In this document: positions 8,171 through 17,955 of the stretch, piece by piece
Layout of the letters: the number at the start of each line of letters is the position of its first letter
Position numbering within the stretch: the stretch's first letter is position 1
The notes under the pieces: generated by a model
What the model was told of the DNA's origin: nothing
Databases searched by the model: none
The model's input: the letters and a program-made list of their open reading frames with translations, nothing else
Source: Nitrosotalea sp.
GTDB taxonomy: Archaea; Thermoproteota; Nitrososphaeria; Nitrososphaerales; Nitrosopumilaceae
Direction: 5' to 3'
Assembly: GCA_025449485.1 (NCBI GenBank)
Contig: JANWJG010000014.1
Location: forward strand, 1-35,156
DNA: 35,156 nt
Made by a program: the position numbers and the translations under genes

Positions 8171-9865
8171 TCAATAATAATGATGGGATGGTCTCTGCAT
8201 CTTTCCAAGCTTGTCAAAATGATCATGGGGCTTGTCCCCTCTTGCATGGGAATGAGCCTTGCCATCTCCATGAGTATGCGTATACATGACAGGCTTTCTC
8301 ATGACAACCTCATCAACACGTATCAATAATGATGCAACTTCTGCAGCTGTCTTGATCACTTGTTCTTTTACAACAAGGGGCTCTATGACATCCTGAGAAT
8401 ACATTTCTCTTACTCTTCTTTCCATAGCATCAATTCCATACCATGAATGGATTCTTCCATTATTGTGTTCCAAATTTTTATTTCTTAGCTGTACAATTGT
8501 ATCAACTACATTCATTCCAGAATTTCTTGCTATGGTCAGTGGAATTTCTTCAAGAGCGTCTGCAAAGTTTTGAACTACAACCTGTTCTCTTCCTTCAATA
8601 GAAAGAGATCGTTTCCTGATCTCATTTGCAATTATCATTTCAGTAGAGCCTCCTCCAGCTACTATTGATGGATTGATAAAGAAATCCTTGAGAACTGCAA
8701 TTGCATCAAGTATGGTGCGATGATATTCATCAAGCATTCTCTTAGAGTTTGCCCGCAATAATATGGTGACAGATTTTGGATTTTTGCATTCAGTTACAAA
8801 TACCATCTTGTCATCGCCTACAAATTTTTCATAAACCTTCCCTGCAAATCCCAAGTTTTTTTCATTCATGCTCTCAAGATTATTCACTATTGAGGCGCCA
8901 GTTGCTTTTTCTAGCCAGTGAATGTCATTTTCTTTTACTCGGCGAATCGATATGATATCTGCTCGTGATAGGTAGTGTAGGGCCAGTCGACTAATTCCTT
9001 TCTGGGAAATCACAACATTTGCACCCGAGTCAATTATCCTCCGTGTTTTCTCTTTGATGGTGTCACTTTCCCTTGAAATGTATGCCTGCATCTCTTGGGG
9101 TGTGTTTATGATTATCTCTGCATCCGTTTTGGTTCGTTCATTGTCAAGCTCTTCGTTTATCAAAAGAATCTTGGCTTTTTCAATGGATCTTGGCATGGCA
9201 GAACTATCTATTGTCTTGTCAATGACTACTCCCTTTACTAGTTCAATATCTGAAGTGTTACCTGGTTTTTCTTCTATTTTTATGTCATCTATCTCAATTT
9301 TCCTATCAACAAAATCTGCTATCATACAAAATGCATCAGTCACAAGTTCAGCTACAGATTTTTTTTCACACAGTATGGAAATGGCCTTTGATCTCAGACA
9401 GGTCTGTGCTAACTTTACCATGACTTCTTTATTTTTATAACTGGAAGATTTTGCAATTGACTTTAAAAATCTAAGAGCTTGCTCTGCAGCATTTTTGTAT
9501 CCTATTTCTATTATGGTTGGTGATATGCCCATGTCCAGTAATTTTTCTGCCCTTTCAAGCAAAGAGCCTGCCAAAAGAACCACTGATATTGTTCCATCTC
9601 CCACTTCATTGTCAACTGAGTTTGAAGCATCTATCATCACCTTTGCCGCTGGATGTTCAACATCTATCTTGCGTAACATTGTAGAGCCGTTCTTAGTTAG
9701 TGTAACCTCTCCTAGAAGATCAATGTACATTTTTTCAAATCCCCTTGGTCCAAATGAGCTCTTGATTAGATCTGCAATTAATTTGCCAGCAAGCAAGTTG
9801 TATCTTCTTGCTTCGTCGCCTGTAGAATATTGTGTACCGTCCCCTAATAGCTCTTTTGAACTCAT
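8171..9865 (-). CDS. Thermosome (group II chaperonin) subunit with His-rich C-terminal tail
   Basis: SSFGPRGFEKMYIDLLGEVTLT, EVGDGTISVVLLAGSLL, ILDAIAVL, IVAGGGSTE; C-terminus HTHGDGKAHSHARGDKPHDHFDKLGKMQRPSHHYY. Confidence 0.95.
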   Translation of the reverse strand: MSSKELLGDGTQYSTGDEARRYNLLAGKLIADLIKSSFGPRGFEKMYIDLLGEVTLTKNGSTMLRKIDVEHPAAKVMIDASNSVDNEVGDGTISVVLLAGSLLERAEKLLDMGISPTIIEIGYKNAAEQALRFLKSIAKSSSYKNKEVMVKLAQTCLRSKAISILCEKKSVAELVTDAFCMIADFVDRKIEIDDIKIEEKPGNTSDIELVKGVVIDKTIDSSAMPRSIEKAKILLINEELDNERTKTDAEIIINTPQEMQAYISRESDTIKEKTRRIIDSGANVVISQKGISRLALHYLSRADIISIRRVKENDIHWLEKATGASIVNNLESMNEKNLGFAGKVYEKFVGDDKMVFVTECKNPKSVTILLRANSKRMLDEYHRTILDAIAVLKDFFINPSIVAGGGSTEMIIANEIRKRSLSIEGREQVVVQNFADALEEIPLTIARNSGMNVVDTIVQLRNKNLEHNNGRIHSWYGIDAMERRVREMYSQDVIEPLVVKEQVIKTAAEVASLLIRVDEVVMRKPVMYTHTHGDGKAHSHARGDKPHDHFDKLGKMQRPSHHYY

Positions 9866-9942
9866 GTAAAGAGAATATATTTAGTAATTATAAAACTTCT
9901 GATCAGAAAAAAATCTAAGAGTCTTTACACAACATTTATGGA

Positions 9943-10824
9943 CTAGCTCTGAATTGTAGGTCCAGTTTTGCTGTACCTGTTAAAATTTCTTAGAATCTCT
10001 GTCAATGATTCTGTCAGAGCTATGATATCAGCAACAGAATCAGCAAGCATTCTGACAATAATGCCTGAATCCCGTGGCAAAGTGGAACAACTAGCCAAAA
10101 GAGGAGTATTTTCTGTAAATGTATTGATTTTATCTACAATGCTTTCTATCTGGATGAGACTGCCAATTATGTACATGCTAGAAAAGACATCTTTTTTGCC
10201 AAATACTGACTCAAGGCTTGCCTTGTCTTTTTGACCAAAACTCATGACATCTGTAAATATGGTCTGACCATTTCTGTGAGCTGTTGTGCGAAGAAAACAA
10301 AGATCGCAGTCAAACTTTTCACCAGATGCAATACGGCCTGCTATTACGATCTCAGAATAAATCAATACTGCATTATCATCTATCTCAAGATCTACTTGTT
10401 GATAAAATCTAGATGATTTGAATGGAATTATCTGGTGTGGAACAAATTCCAGATAACTTTTACTTTTACTGTGTATTCTGATGTATTGTGATGCATAACC
10501 TTCCTCCATCTTGTAAATTTTGGTTGCTGACTGGGTGGTGATTCTTGCCATGGAATTTTTTTCCATTGTGATATCAATTTTCTGTTTGTCTCCTTGTAAT
10601 ATTCCGCCAGACGATGACATGATGTAAATGTGTGCAAAATTAGGATAATCTGATTCTGGATACATTGCTTTTTGAATCAAAAATGGAGCTTTTGATAACA
10701 ATGATTTGATATATGTCTTGGAATCATCATTGTATAATTCAATCTCTATGGTACCATTCTGGCCTGGCATCATGAATTCTTTGTTTGTATAATTTTTGAA
10801 AATGTCAGGAATATGCAGAATCAT
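9943..10824 (-). CDS. ureD: Urease accessory protein UreD/UreH
   Basis: SSSGGILQGDKQKIDITM, TTQSATKIYKM, LEFVPHQIIPF, SFGQ; position in the ure cluster. Confidence 0.93.
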   Translation of the reverse strand: MILHIPDIFKNYTNKEFMMPGQNGTIEIELYNDDSKTYIKSLLSKAPFLIQKAMYPESDYPNFAHIYIMSSSGGILQGDKQKIDITMEKNSMARITTQSATKIYKMEEGYASQYIRIHSKSKSYLEFVPHQIIPFKSSRFYQQVDLEIDDNAVLIYSEIVIAGRIASGEKFDCDLCFLRTTAHRNGQTIFTDVMSFGQKDKASLESVFGKKDVFSSMYIIGSLIQIESIVDKINTFTENTPLLASCSTLPRDSGIIVRMLADSVADIIALTESLTEILRNFNRYSKTGPTIQS

Positions 10825-11489
10825 TTTGTTCTGTCCTTTCTAACTACGGGTTTTTTATCAAACAAGATTGATCTGATTATATCTTCTACAACATCTTCTA
10901 TGCCTTGACCTGTCTGACAGTTGACAAATACATATGGTCTACCACTCCTTATTTTTTCAGCATCTCTTTTCATTATGGATAGATCTGCTCCCACATGTGG
11001 TGCAAGATCAATCTTGTTAATGACAAGCAAGTCACAACTTTCTATCCCCAGTCCACCTTTCCTTGGATACTTGTCTCCTCCTGATACATCGATTATGTAA
11101 ATGAAATAATCTGCAAGGGCAGGACTAAAGGTAGTCATGACATTGTCTCCCCCGCTCTCAATGATTATCAAATCCAAGCTCGGGTCTTTTTTTTCTATTT
11201 CGTCAATTACGGCTAGATTGATTGTTGGATCTTCTCGTATGGCAGTGTGTGGACAACCACCTGTTGCTATTCCAATTATCATGTTTTCAGGCATGACTTT
11301 GAGCTCTGTAGACAAAATTCGCTGCATCCTTTGGGCGTCTTCTTTTGATATGACATCATTTGATATTATGCAGCACCGGTATCCCCTTTCTATCAAGACA
11401 GGTACAACTCTCTCAATGAGGCGCGTTTTTCCAGATCCTACCGGTCCACCAATTCCAATTTTTGGTATCTTTTTATTTTTCAAAACCAT
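10821..11489 (-). CDS. ureG: Urease accessory GTPase UreG
   Basis: GIGGPVGSGKTRLIE P-loop, GIATGGCPHTAIREDPTIN, ESGGDN, NKIDLAPHVGADL. Confidence 0.97.
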   Translation of the reverse strand: MVLKNKKIPKIGIGGPVGSGKTRLIERVVPVLIERGYRCCIISNDVISKEDAQRMQRILSTELKVMPENMIIGIATGGCPHTAIREDPTINLAVIDEIEKKDPSLDLIIIESGGDNVMTTFSPALADYFIYIIDVSGGDKYPRKGGLGIESCDLLVINKIDLAPHVGADLSIMKRDAEKIRSGRPYVFVNCQTGQGIEDVVEDIIRSILFDKKPVVRKDRTK

Positions 11490-11503
11490 TATTTTTCTCC
11501 AAT

Positions 11504-12217
11504 TTATGTGATGAACATCTTTGAGCTTTCATGCTCATGAATCATTTGAAAAATATCTGTCATAGGAGTTAGCTGCCAAATATTGTTCAATGATTCTCTT
11601 TTGTTGTTCTTTGCAATGAAATTGATCTTATCTGAAAGCAGTGCAAGAATTTTTTGGCCACTGATGTGTTCTGTTATTCCAAGCTTGATCGCTGCCGCTA
11701 CTACATTTTGACTAAATGAATAAAGCATCATCCTCATACCGCTCTCTTCCGGAATTCCAAGAAATTCTGCAGCTATGCCAAGACAAACAGGATATGTCCC
11801 AACAGCTTGACCCGTTTCTATCTTTGTCTGAAATTCTTTTGCAAACTTGTTTTTCTGCTTCGATGTAATTTGGGTTATGCAATTGAGTATCTGCGAGCCA
11901 GATCTCACAGACGTATTTCTTACTTCTTTTATCAATCTCATGGAATAGAATAGATTGTCTGCTTCCACAAGTTCTTTGATGTTGTTATTTTTTGCAGCAT
12001 TCATGGCAGTCAAGAAAATTATGCAGTCGCAGGGAACTAGTTGAAACTCTATTTGTTGTGAAATGAAATTTAAAACATCTTCTTCATTTTTAATCATACC
12101 GTGTCTTGCAAGAGACTCTAAACCATTTGATAACCCAAACATTCCTGAGGGAAAAAAGGAATCTGACAGCTGCATTAAAAAAAACTCATGGTCAGTGTTC
12201 ATGCATATATGTTCCAT
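11504..12217 (-). CDS. ureF: Urease accessory protein UreF
   Basis: LMQLSDSFFPSGMFGLSNGLESL; conserved order E-F-G-D. Start may be the internal ATG at 12202. Confidence 0.93.
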   Translation of the reverse strand: MEHICMNTDHEFFLMQLSDSFFPSGMFGLSNGLESLARHGMIKNEEDVLNFISQQIEFQLVPCDCIIFLTAMNAAKNNNIKELVEADNLFYSMRLIKEVRNTSVRSGSQILNCITQITSKQKNKFAKEFQTKIETGQAVGTYPVCLGIAAEFLGIPEESGMRMMLYSFSQNVVAAAIKLGITEHISGQKILALLSDKINFIAKNNKRESLNNIWQLTPMTDIFQMIHEHESSKMFIT

Positions 12218-12692
12218 GTCGAGGTTGAAAAATCTGTTCTTCTGTATAGAACTCTAGATCCTTTCTCACATTCAGTAACAATTTTTCAAACGTCTCAGCC
12301 TCTAAATCTGTATGGATGGGAAATGAAAGAGTGTCATCTTTTATCACTATTGGTTTATGCCTATTTCCTATTACGTGGCCCAAAGTAATCAATTCAAAGG
12401 GATTTTTCTGTAATTTTTTTATCTTTACAGAGAGCACTTTTTCAGGTAATTGTTCCACAATGATGAATTTTTTGAGATTTGACACGATAACATCACCATG
12501 ATGCAATTCCGAGTCCATAATGAGCCCTATGTCTGTACCAAGATCGGTTTTCTTTCTTATTCTGCCTCTTTCCAGCTCTTGGCGTGGGATCTTGAGCTTC
12601 TCGCAGCTCTTTTTTGATTCCATTTGTTTAAATCGAGTCATCAATTTCTTGTCGTCAAAAATATTTCCAATCACTGATGTTATGGTAAGCAT
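12192..12692 (-). CDS. ureE: Urease accessory nickel chaperone UreE
   Basis: LGHVIGNRHKPIVI (conserved His), short C-terminal HGTYMHEH. Confidence 0.92.
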   Translation of the reverse strand: MLTITSVIGNIFDDKKLMTRFKQMESKKSCEKLKIPRQELERGRIRKKTDLGTDIGLIMDSELHHGDVIVSNLKKFIIVEQLPEKVLSVKIKKLQKNPFELITLGHVIGNRHKPIVIKDDTLSFPIHTDLEAETFEKLLLNVRKDLEFYTEEQIFQPRHGTYMHEH

Positions 12693-12782
12693 GATGATCT
12701 GAGTTATTCTATGAAATTATATTTTTTGATCTTAGTAATTTATTATAAATAATAAATACAAGAACCTACAATAGGTACAGAT
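12693..12782. promoter_or_regulatory. Divergent ureE / ureA promoter region
   Basis: 90-bp AT-rich gap between divergent starts with TATA-like tttattataaataata. Confidence 0.5.
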
Positions 12783-13085
12783 ATGATGCTTAATCCACGA
12801 GAAATTGATAAACTCTATATTTTTATGGCAGCTGAAGTTGCAAGGAAAAGAAAAGCAAGAGGATTGAAGCTCAATTATGTCGAATCAGTTGCATTGTTAG
12901 CAGATCATATAGTAGAAGGGGCTAGGGATGGAAAGTCTGTTTCTGAGCTGATGAGTTCTGGAAGAAAAGTCTTGACAAGAGATGATGTATTGCCAGGTGT
13001 ACCAGAATTAATCAAGACAGTACAAACTGAGGCAACCTTTGAAGACGGAACTAAACTTGTCACTGTACATGATCCAATAGTGTAA
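12783..13085 (+). CDS. ureA: Urease subunit gamma
   Basis: [48 protein letters not shown]. Confidence 0.97.
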   Translation: MMLNPREIDKLYIFMAAEVARKRKARGLKLNYVESVALLADHIVEGARDGKSVSELMSSGRKVLTRDDVLPGVPELIKTVQTEATFEDGTKLVTVHDPIV

Positions 13086-13089
13086 TGCA

Positions 13090-13461
13090 ATGATTCCAGG
13101 AGAATATTTCCTAAATGATATGCCAATTATTGCAAATAAAGGCAAGAAAACAGTAAAGGTCAAAGTAAGCAACTCTGGAGATAGGCCAATACAGGTGGGT
13201 TCTCATACACATTTCTTTGAGACTAACAAGGCCCTTGTTTTTTCTCGCCAGAAATCTTATGGTTGTCATCTCAATATTCCATCAGGCACATCGGTGCGAT
13301 TTGAACCAGGGGATACAAAGGAAATAGAACTGACAGAATTTGGGGGGTTGAAGATAGTTTATGGGTTTAATGGACTTGTCAATGGCAAGCTCAGTACCAG
13401 AAAACAAATTGCACTCAAGAAAGCAAGAAAAAAAGGATTCAAGGATAGTGATAAGACATGA
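13090..13461 (+). CDS. ureB: Urease subunit beta
   Basis: [13 protein letters not shown]...[24 protein letters not shown]...[11 protein letters not shown]. Confidence 0.97.
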   Translation: MIPGEYFLNDMPIIANKGKKTVKVKVSNSGDRPIQVGSHTHFFETNKALVFSRQKSYGCHLNIPSGTSVRFEPGDTKEIELTEFGGLKIVYGFNGLVNGKLSTRKQIALKKARKKGFKDSDKT

Positions 13462-15170
13462 CACTGGTAATTCCTAGAAAACAATACGTGGATCTCTATG
13501 GACCTACAAAGGGTGATAAGATCAGACTTGCTGATACTGATCTTATAATTGAGATTGAAAAAGATTTTCAGAATTATGGTGATGAGATAGTTTTTGGTGG
13601 TGGCAAAAGTGCAAGAGATGGAATGGGACAAGCAAGTGGTGTCATCAGTAAAAATTCTCCAGATCTTGTCATAACAAACGCAATTATTCTTGATCCAGTT
13701 CTTGGTATTGTCAAGGCTGACATTGGCATCAAAAATGGGTTGATATCTGGAATAGGAAAAGCAGGCAATCCAAATGTTATGGACAAAATAGATATGATCA
13801 TATCTGCAAATACTGAGATAATTGCAGGTGAGCATACCATATGCACCCCTGGAATAATTGATACTCATATTCACTTTATTGCACCCCAGCAGGCAATAGA
13901 CGCAATTTGTAGCGGCACCACTACCATGATTGGAGGTGGAACAGGACCTGCTGATGGTACCAAGGCAACTACATGCACTCCTGGTCCTTGGAACATTCAC
14001 AGAATGCTTGAAGCACTTGATGAACTACCCCTAAATTTTGGCCTGCTTGGAAAAGGAAATGATTCACTAGAGCCTGCATTAATGGAACAAATTGCTGCAG
14101 GAGCTTGCGGCTTGAAACTGCATGAGGATTGGGGTACAACTCCTGCAACCATAGATGCAGCATTAAAAGTTGCAGATAAAACTGACACTCAGGTGGCTAT
14201 CCACACAGATACGCTAAACGAGTGTGGCTTTGTTGATGATACGATAGACGCAATAGGTGGGAGAACAATTCACACCTATCACACTGAAGGTGCAGGTGGA
14301 GGACATGCTCCAGATATCATGAAAATAGCAGGTAACAAGAATATTCTTCCTTCCTCTACAAATCCCACAAGACCATTTACAGTCAACACTCTTGATGAAC
14401 ACCTAGACATGATGATGGTGTGTCATCATCTGAATTCTTCTGTAAGAGAGGATGTAGCATTTGCAGAGTCAAGAATCAGAGGAGAAACAATAGCTGCAGA
14501 AGATGTCTTGCATGACATTGGTGCGCTGAGTATGTATTCTTCTGATAGTCAGGCAATGGGTAGAGTTGGAGAAGTAGGACTCAGAGCATGGCAAACAGCA
14601 GATAAAATGAAAAAAATGTCTGGTCGATTGCCCGATGAAATAGGAGATAATGATAATCTTCGTGTAAAAAGATATCTTGCAAAACTTACAATCAATCCTG
14701 CCATAACACATGGAGTCTCTTATCATGTTGGTTCTCTTGAGCCTGGCAAGTTAGCTGATATTGTAATGTGGTCTCCAGAATTTTTTGGTGTAAAACCAAA
14801 ACTTGTGATAAAAGGAGGTTTCATTGCTTATTCCTTGATGGGAGATCCAAACGCATCAATTCCAACACCAGAGCCAGTCTACTATAGACCAATGTTTGGT
14901 GCAATGGGAAAAGCAAATTATTCTACTTCCGTAACTTTTACTTCAAAACTTGCAATACGAAATGGTCTTGCAAAAAAATTAGGTCTAAAAAAGAAATTAC
15001 TTGCAGTCAAAAACTGTAGAAACATTGGCAAGAAAAATATGCTTTACAACAACGCTACTCCAAAAATAGAGATTGATCCTGAAACATACAAAGTCAAAGT
15101 TGATGGAAAAATAGCTACAACAGAACCGGCACAAAAATTATCCATGGCACGATTGTATCATTTATTCTAG
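13458..15170 (+). CDS. ureC: Urease subunit alpha
   Basis: [39 protein letters not shown] (carbamylated Lys), [23 protein letters not shown]. Confidence 0.98.
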   Translation: MTLVIPRKQYVDLYGPTKGDKIRLADTDLIIEIEKDFQNYGDEIVFGGGKSARDGMGQASGVISKNSPDLVITNAIILDPVLGIVKADIGIKNGLISGIGKAGNPNVMDKIDMIISANTEIIAGEHTICTPGIIDTHIHFIAPQQAIDAICSGTTTMIGGGTGPADGTKATTCTPGPWNIHRMLEALDELPLNFGLLGKGNDSLEPALMEQIAAGACGLKLHEDWGTTPATIDAALKVADKTDTQVAIHTDTLNECGFVDDTIDAIGGRTIHTYHTEGAGGGHAPDIMKIAGNKNILPSSTNPTRPFTVNTLDEHLDMMMVCHHLNSSVREDVAFAESRIRGETIAAEDVLHDIGALSMYSSDSQAMGRVGEVGLRAWQTADKMKKMSGRLPDEIGDNDNLRVKRYLAKLTINPAITHGVSYHVGSLEPGKLADIVMWSPEFFGVKPKLVIKGGFIAYSLMGDPNASIPTPEPVYYRPMFGAMGKANYSTSVTFTSKLAIRNGLAKKLGLKKKLLAVKNCRNIGKKNMLYNNATPKIEIDPETYKVKVDGKIATTEPAQKLSMARLYHLF

Positions 15171-15183
15171 TTCGACAATCGAA
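15167..15183. repeat. Palindromic element copy 1, CTAGTTCGACAATCGAA
   Basis: 17-mer identical to 17396-17412; includes ureC stop TAG. Confidence 0.75.
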
Positions 15184-15223
15184 AATCAATATATTTTTAT
15201 ATTTACTAAGTATATAGTATCAC

Positions 15224-15478
15224 ATGACTCCAGTCAAGACACGTGATGAAGTTGAAAAGGCTTCTAGAAAAATAACAGAGTCACTCTATGGCTCTGAAAT
15301 CCAAGATTTCAAGATAAGAGAACTCTTTACATTGCCAGAAAAGGGCCCTCAAGAGGCCTGGGATGTACAAGTGACTTTTCTATTGAATAAACTCAAACAC
15401 ACCGTAGATCTAGTTATTCAACAGAAAGACGGGCATGTAACTAATGCAAGACTGATTGATACAATGGTTCCCTTATAG
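15224..15478 (+). CDS. Small hypothetical protein
   Basis: 84 aa ORF with good start context; no recognised family. Confidence 0.6.
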   Translation: MTPVKTRDEVEKASRKITESLYGSEIQDFKIRELFTLPEKGPQEAWDVQVTFLLNKLKHTVDLVIQQKDGHVTNARLIDTMVPL

Positions 15479-15602
15479 GACCATTGCCAAAAATATTTTT
15501 AATTAATTTTTCCACATTTCTCAAATATCGGTATTTAGAGATAATTATCTTTGATTTTAGTTAAATACTAAGATTTTTAAAATAACATACTGTTCAAACC
15601 TC

Positions 15603-16124
15603 ATGCCTAGTCAAGGATATGGAACCATAGGACTAAAGCCTGCAATCATATCCACACTACAAAAGTCTACGGATGAATATTATCCAGGAATGTTTCTTCC
15701 CAGTGCCTTGATAATCATGATGAATGAAATAAAACGAGAATATTACGAAGTTGGAATGCACAACATAAAGATCGATTTTTCGGGACGATACACATCATTG
15801 ACAGTTAGATCAGACGTTAAAATATGGTTTGAGGAAAACTATAAGATATTAAAAGAAAAGTATGAAAAAAAATACAAAGCAAATAACTTTACAAAATTTG
15901 CAAGTATCTTCATGCTCAACATATTTGAATCCAAAGCAGTCTCACAGAATAACATTATCAAATTAAAGGAGGCAGACTTTGACTGGTTAAAATCAGAATA
16001 TAGTCAAAGAAAGAAAGAATATGAGGTGAAATATGGAATAAGAACATTTGAGCAGTTTGCAGACATGTTCTTAAAGGAACTACTAGAAAGAATTAATTCT
16101 GCAAAAAAAATTCTGTCATTATAA
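15603..16124 (+). CDS. Hypothetical protein with internally duplicated domain
   Basis: Two copies of W(F/L)xxxYxxxKxxYExKYxxxxFxxFAxxF in the C-terminal two thirds. Confidence 0.65.
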   Translation: MPSQGYGTIGLKPAIISTLQKSTDEYYPGMFLPSALIIMMNEIKREYYEVGMHNIKIDFSGRYTSLTVRSDVKIWFEENYKILKEKYEKKYKANNFTKFASIFMLNIFESKAVSQNNIIKLKEADFDWLKSEYSQRKKEYEVKYGIRTFEQFADMFLKELLERINSAKKILSL

Positions 16125-16163
16125 AAATCTGATTTTCCTACATGTTTGACTAATGTTTCACGA

Positions 16164-16478
16164 TTAGTTTGATAAGACAGCAAGATTAGGAATCGTTTGT
16201 TTGCCTAATCCCGTCTTTAAGAGAAGTCTAAAGGTTAACAAAATATCTAACTTTGTTATGTTTGGCATGTCTGTTACTCCTCCATCATGTTTTAGGTCAT
16301 TTATGTAATCAAATATTTCGTCTACTGTTACAGGTTCATCTGCCAATCCTAATTCACCGTTTACTGCATTGTAGGTTGCAATATGATAACTCAAGAATGA
16401 CGTTTTGCTCAGGATTTCTTCAGTGTTTGTACCAAATCCAAGACTGACTCTTTCCATAGTTTTTACTAGATCTTTCAA
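16164..16478 (-). CDS. Hypothetical protein
   Basis: 104 aa ORF; non-repetitive, plausible composition; start uncertain. Confidence 0.5.
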   Translation of the reverse strand: MKDLVKTMERVSLGFGTNTEEILSKTSFLSYHIATYNAVNGELGLADEPVTVDEIFDYINDLKHDGGVTDMPNITKLDILLTFRLLLKTGLGKQTIPNLAVLSN

Positions 16479-16505
16479 AAATGATTTAAGGTTTAGGGTA
16501 AAAAA

Positions 16506-16548
16506 TGTAAACTACTGATTCACAGAGAAAAAATGATGCGTAATCTAC
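16506..16548 (-). repeat. 33-bp-spaced box pair TGTAAACTAC / CGTAATCTAC
   Basis: Boxes at 16506-16515 and 16539-16548. Confidence 0.6.
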
Positions 16549-16649
16549 ATTTTATTTGAAAATTGGTGTAAATTGGTACGTTTTAGCCATAAACCAGCTC
16601 GAATCAAGAGAAGGAAATTATAAATACATTTAGTAATTAAATAATATCT

Positions 16650-17399
16650 GTGAAGATCAAAAATATTCCCCTCAAGCTCATAGACATTGCAGATGAAAAT
16701 GTTCGAAAAGATCATCCTTTTGGCGAAGACTCTAGAGACCAATTAATTAAAGATCATTTATCCAAGTTCGAATTATTACAGCCAGTAGTTGTCCGATTTG
16801 ATAATACAAGCAAGAGATACAAGCTGCTCATAGGTCGCAGGAGATTTTTGTCACTAAGTGCAAAAGGAACAAGAGAGATACCGGCAGTGATAACAGAACT
16901 CGAGGGTGCAGAAGCAGAGGCAGCTTCTTTGTTTGAGAATTTAATTCGTAAAGATCTGCCACCAATTGAAAAAGCAAAAATGGTAAGAAAGTTAGTTGAC
17001 TCAACTCAATCAGGTATTACAGGTGTATCGAAAAAATATGGATTGTCTAAAAGTACAGTAAGTGAGTGGCTAAGCGTTTTGACATTAGCAGAACCATTGC
17101 AACAAGCATTAGAGAGTGGAGAAATAACACTTTACGAAGCAATACAGATTGCAAGAAAACCAAAAGCGCTACAAGAAAAATTGGTTAATGCAGTATCCGA
17201 AGGAAAACTTCAAGAAGTAATGATAAAAACCGGAGTAAAGCGCGGAGCGCCAAAAGGTCTTTTGACTATTCGTCTTGTTTTCAATCCAAAGAAAAAATTT
17301 GATAAAAAAATGTGGGATCAATTAAATGATCAAGCCTCTCAAAATGGATTAGAGGTTACAGATTATGTTAAAAATATACTCACAAAGCGTCTTAACTAG
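16650..17399 (+). CDS. ParB/RepB/Spo0J-family protein
   Basis: LLIGRRRFLSLSAKGTREIPAVI (GERRxRA-like), ENLIRKDLPPIEKA, HTH ITGVSKKYGLSKSTVSEWLSVL. Confidence 0.9.
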   Translation: MKIKNIPLKLIDIADENVRKDHPFGEDSRDQLIKDHLSKFELLQPVVVRFDNTSKRYKLLIGRRRFLSLSAKGTREIPAVITELEGAEAEAASLFENLIRKDLPPIEKAKMVRKLVDSTQSGITGVSKKYGLSKSTVSEWLSVLTLAEPLQQALESGEITLYEAIQIARKPKALQEKLVNAVSEGKLQEVMIKTGVKRGAPKGLLTIRLVFNPKKKFDKKMWDQLNDQASQNGLEVTDYVKNILTKRLN

Positions 17400-17414
17400 T
17401 TCGACAATCGAACT
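17396..17414. repeat. Palindromic element copy 2, CTAGTTCGACAATCGAACT (perfect AGTTCGA-CAA-TCGAACT)
   Basis: Overlaps the stop codon of the ParB-like gene. Confidence 0.8.
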
Positions 17415-17435
17415 GTAACTACAAATCTATTTTGA

Positions 17436-17942
17436 CTATCGTATAGCTAATACTGGACAATGTGCATATGTTATAACATCATTAGCAACACTCCCCATGA
17501 GGAATTTTTCAATTCCAGTCATGCCTTTTGTTCCAACTACAATCAAATCTATTTTCTGTTTTTTAGCATAATCTATGATTGCTTTCTCGGCTGATGAGTC
17601 CATTATAACTTCAGAATGCATCTGTATTCCTTCCTTCTCACCAAATTCTACTGCCTTTTTGAGTAATTTTTCAGCTTCACCTTTTAATGCATCTTGATAA
17701 GCCTTGAGTTTTCCACCTCTGTAATATCCCAGTAAATCTCCCGTAGCCCCAAATGATGACTTTGCTATTACATGAATAACAGTCAACTCTGCTCCTAATG
17801 ATCTTGCCAAAGTTACTGCATATGCAGTTGCCTTGTTCTTGTATCCAGATTTGTCTATTGCAACAAGTATCTTGTTTATAGCTACATTGGAATCTTCGAA
17901 TGTGTTCGTCACATGTTTTTTGGTTTGGCTATTCTTAGACAT
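17436..17942 (-). CDS. Universal stress protein (UspA family)
   Basis: ILVAIDKSGYKNKATAYAVTLA ... VVGTKGMTGIEKFLMGSVANDVITYAHCPVLAIR. Confidence 0.93.
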   Translation of the reverse strand: MSKNSQTKKHVTNTFEDSNVAINKILVAIDKSGYKNKATAYAVTLARSLGAELTVIHVIAKSSFGATGDLLGYYRGGKLKAYQDALKGEAEKLLKKAVEFGEKEGIQMHSEVIMDSSAEKAIIDYAKKQKIDLIVVGTKGMTGIEKFLMGSVANDVITYAHCPVLAIR

Positions 17943-17955
17943 ATCGTTCTAATTC

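Noticed and set aside
9054-9869. + ORFs of 128 and 124 aa
   Set aside because: Mirror ORFs antisense to the thermosome gene.
13359-14000. 213-aa - ORF (Cys/Tyr/Ser-rich)
   Set aside because: Antisense to ureB/ureC; low-quality composition.
17396-17414. Palindrome as simple intrinsic terminator
   Set aside because: Arms of 7 bp with a 3-nt loop and no following T tract on the + strand; same element also occurs upstream of promoters.
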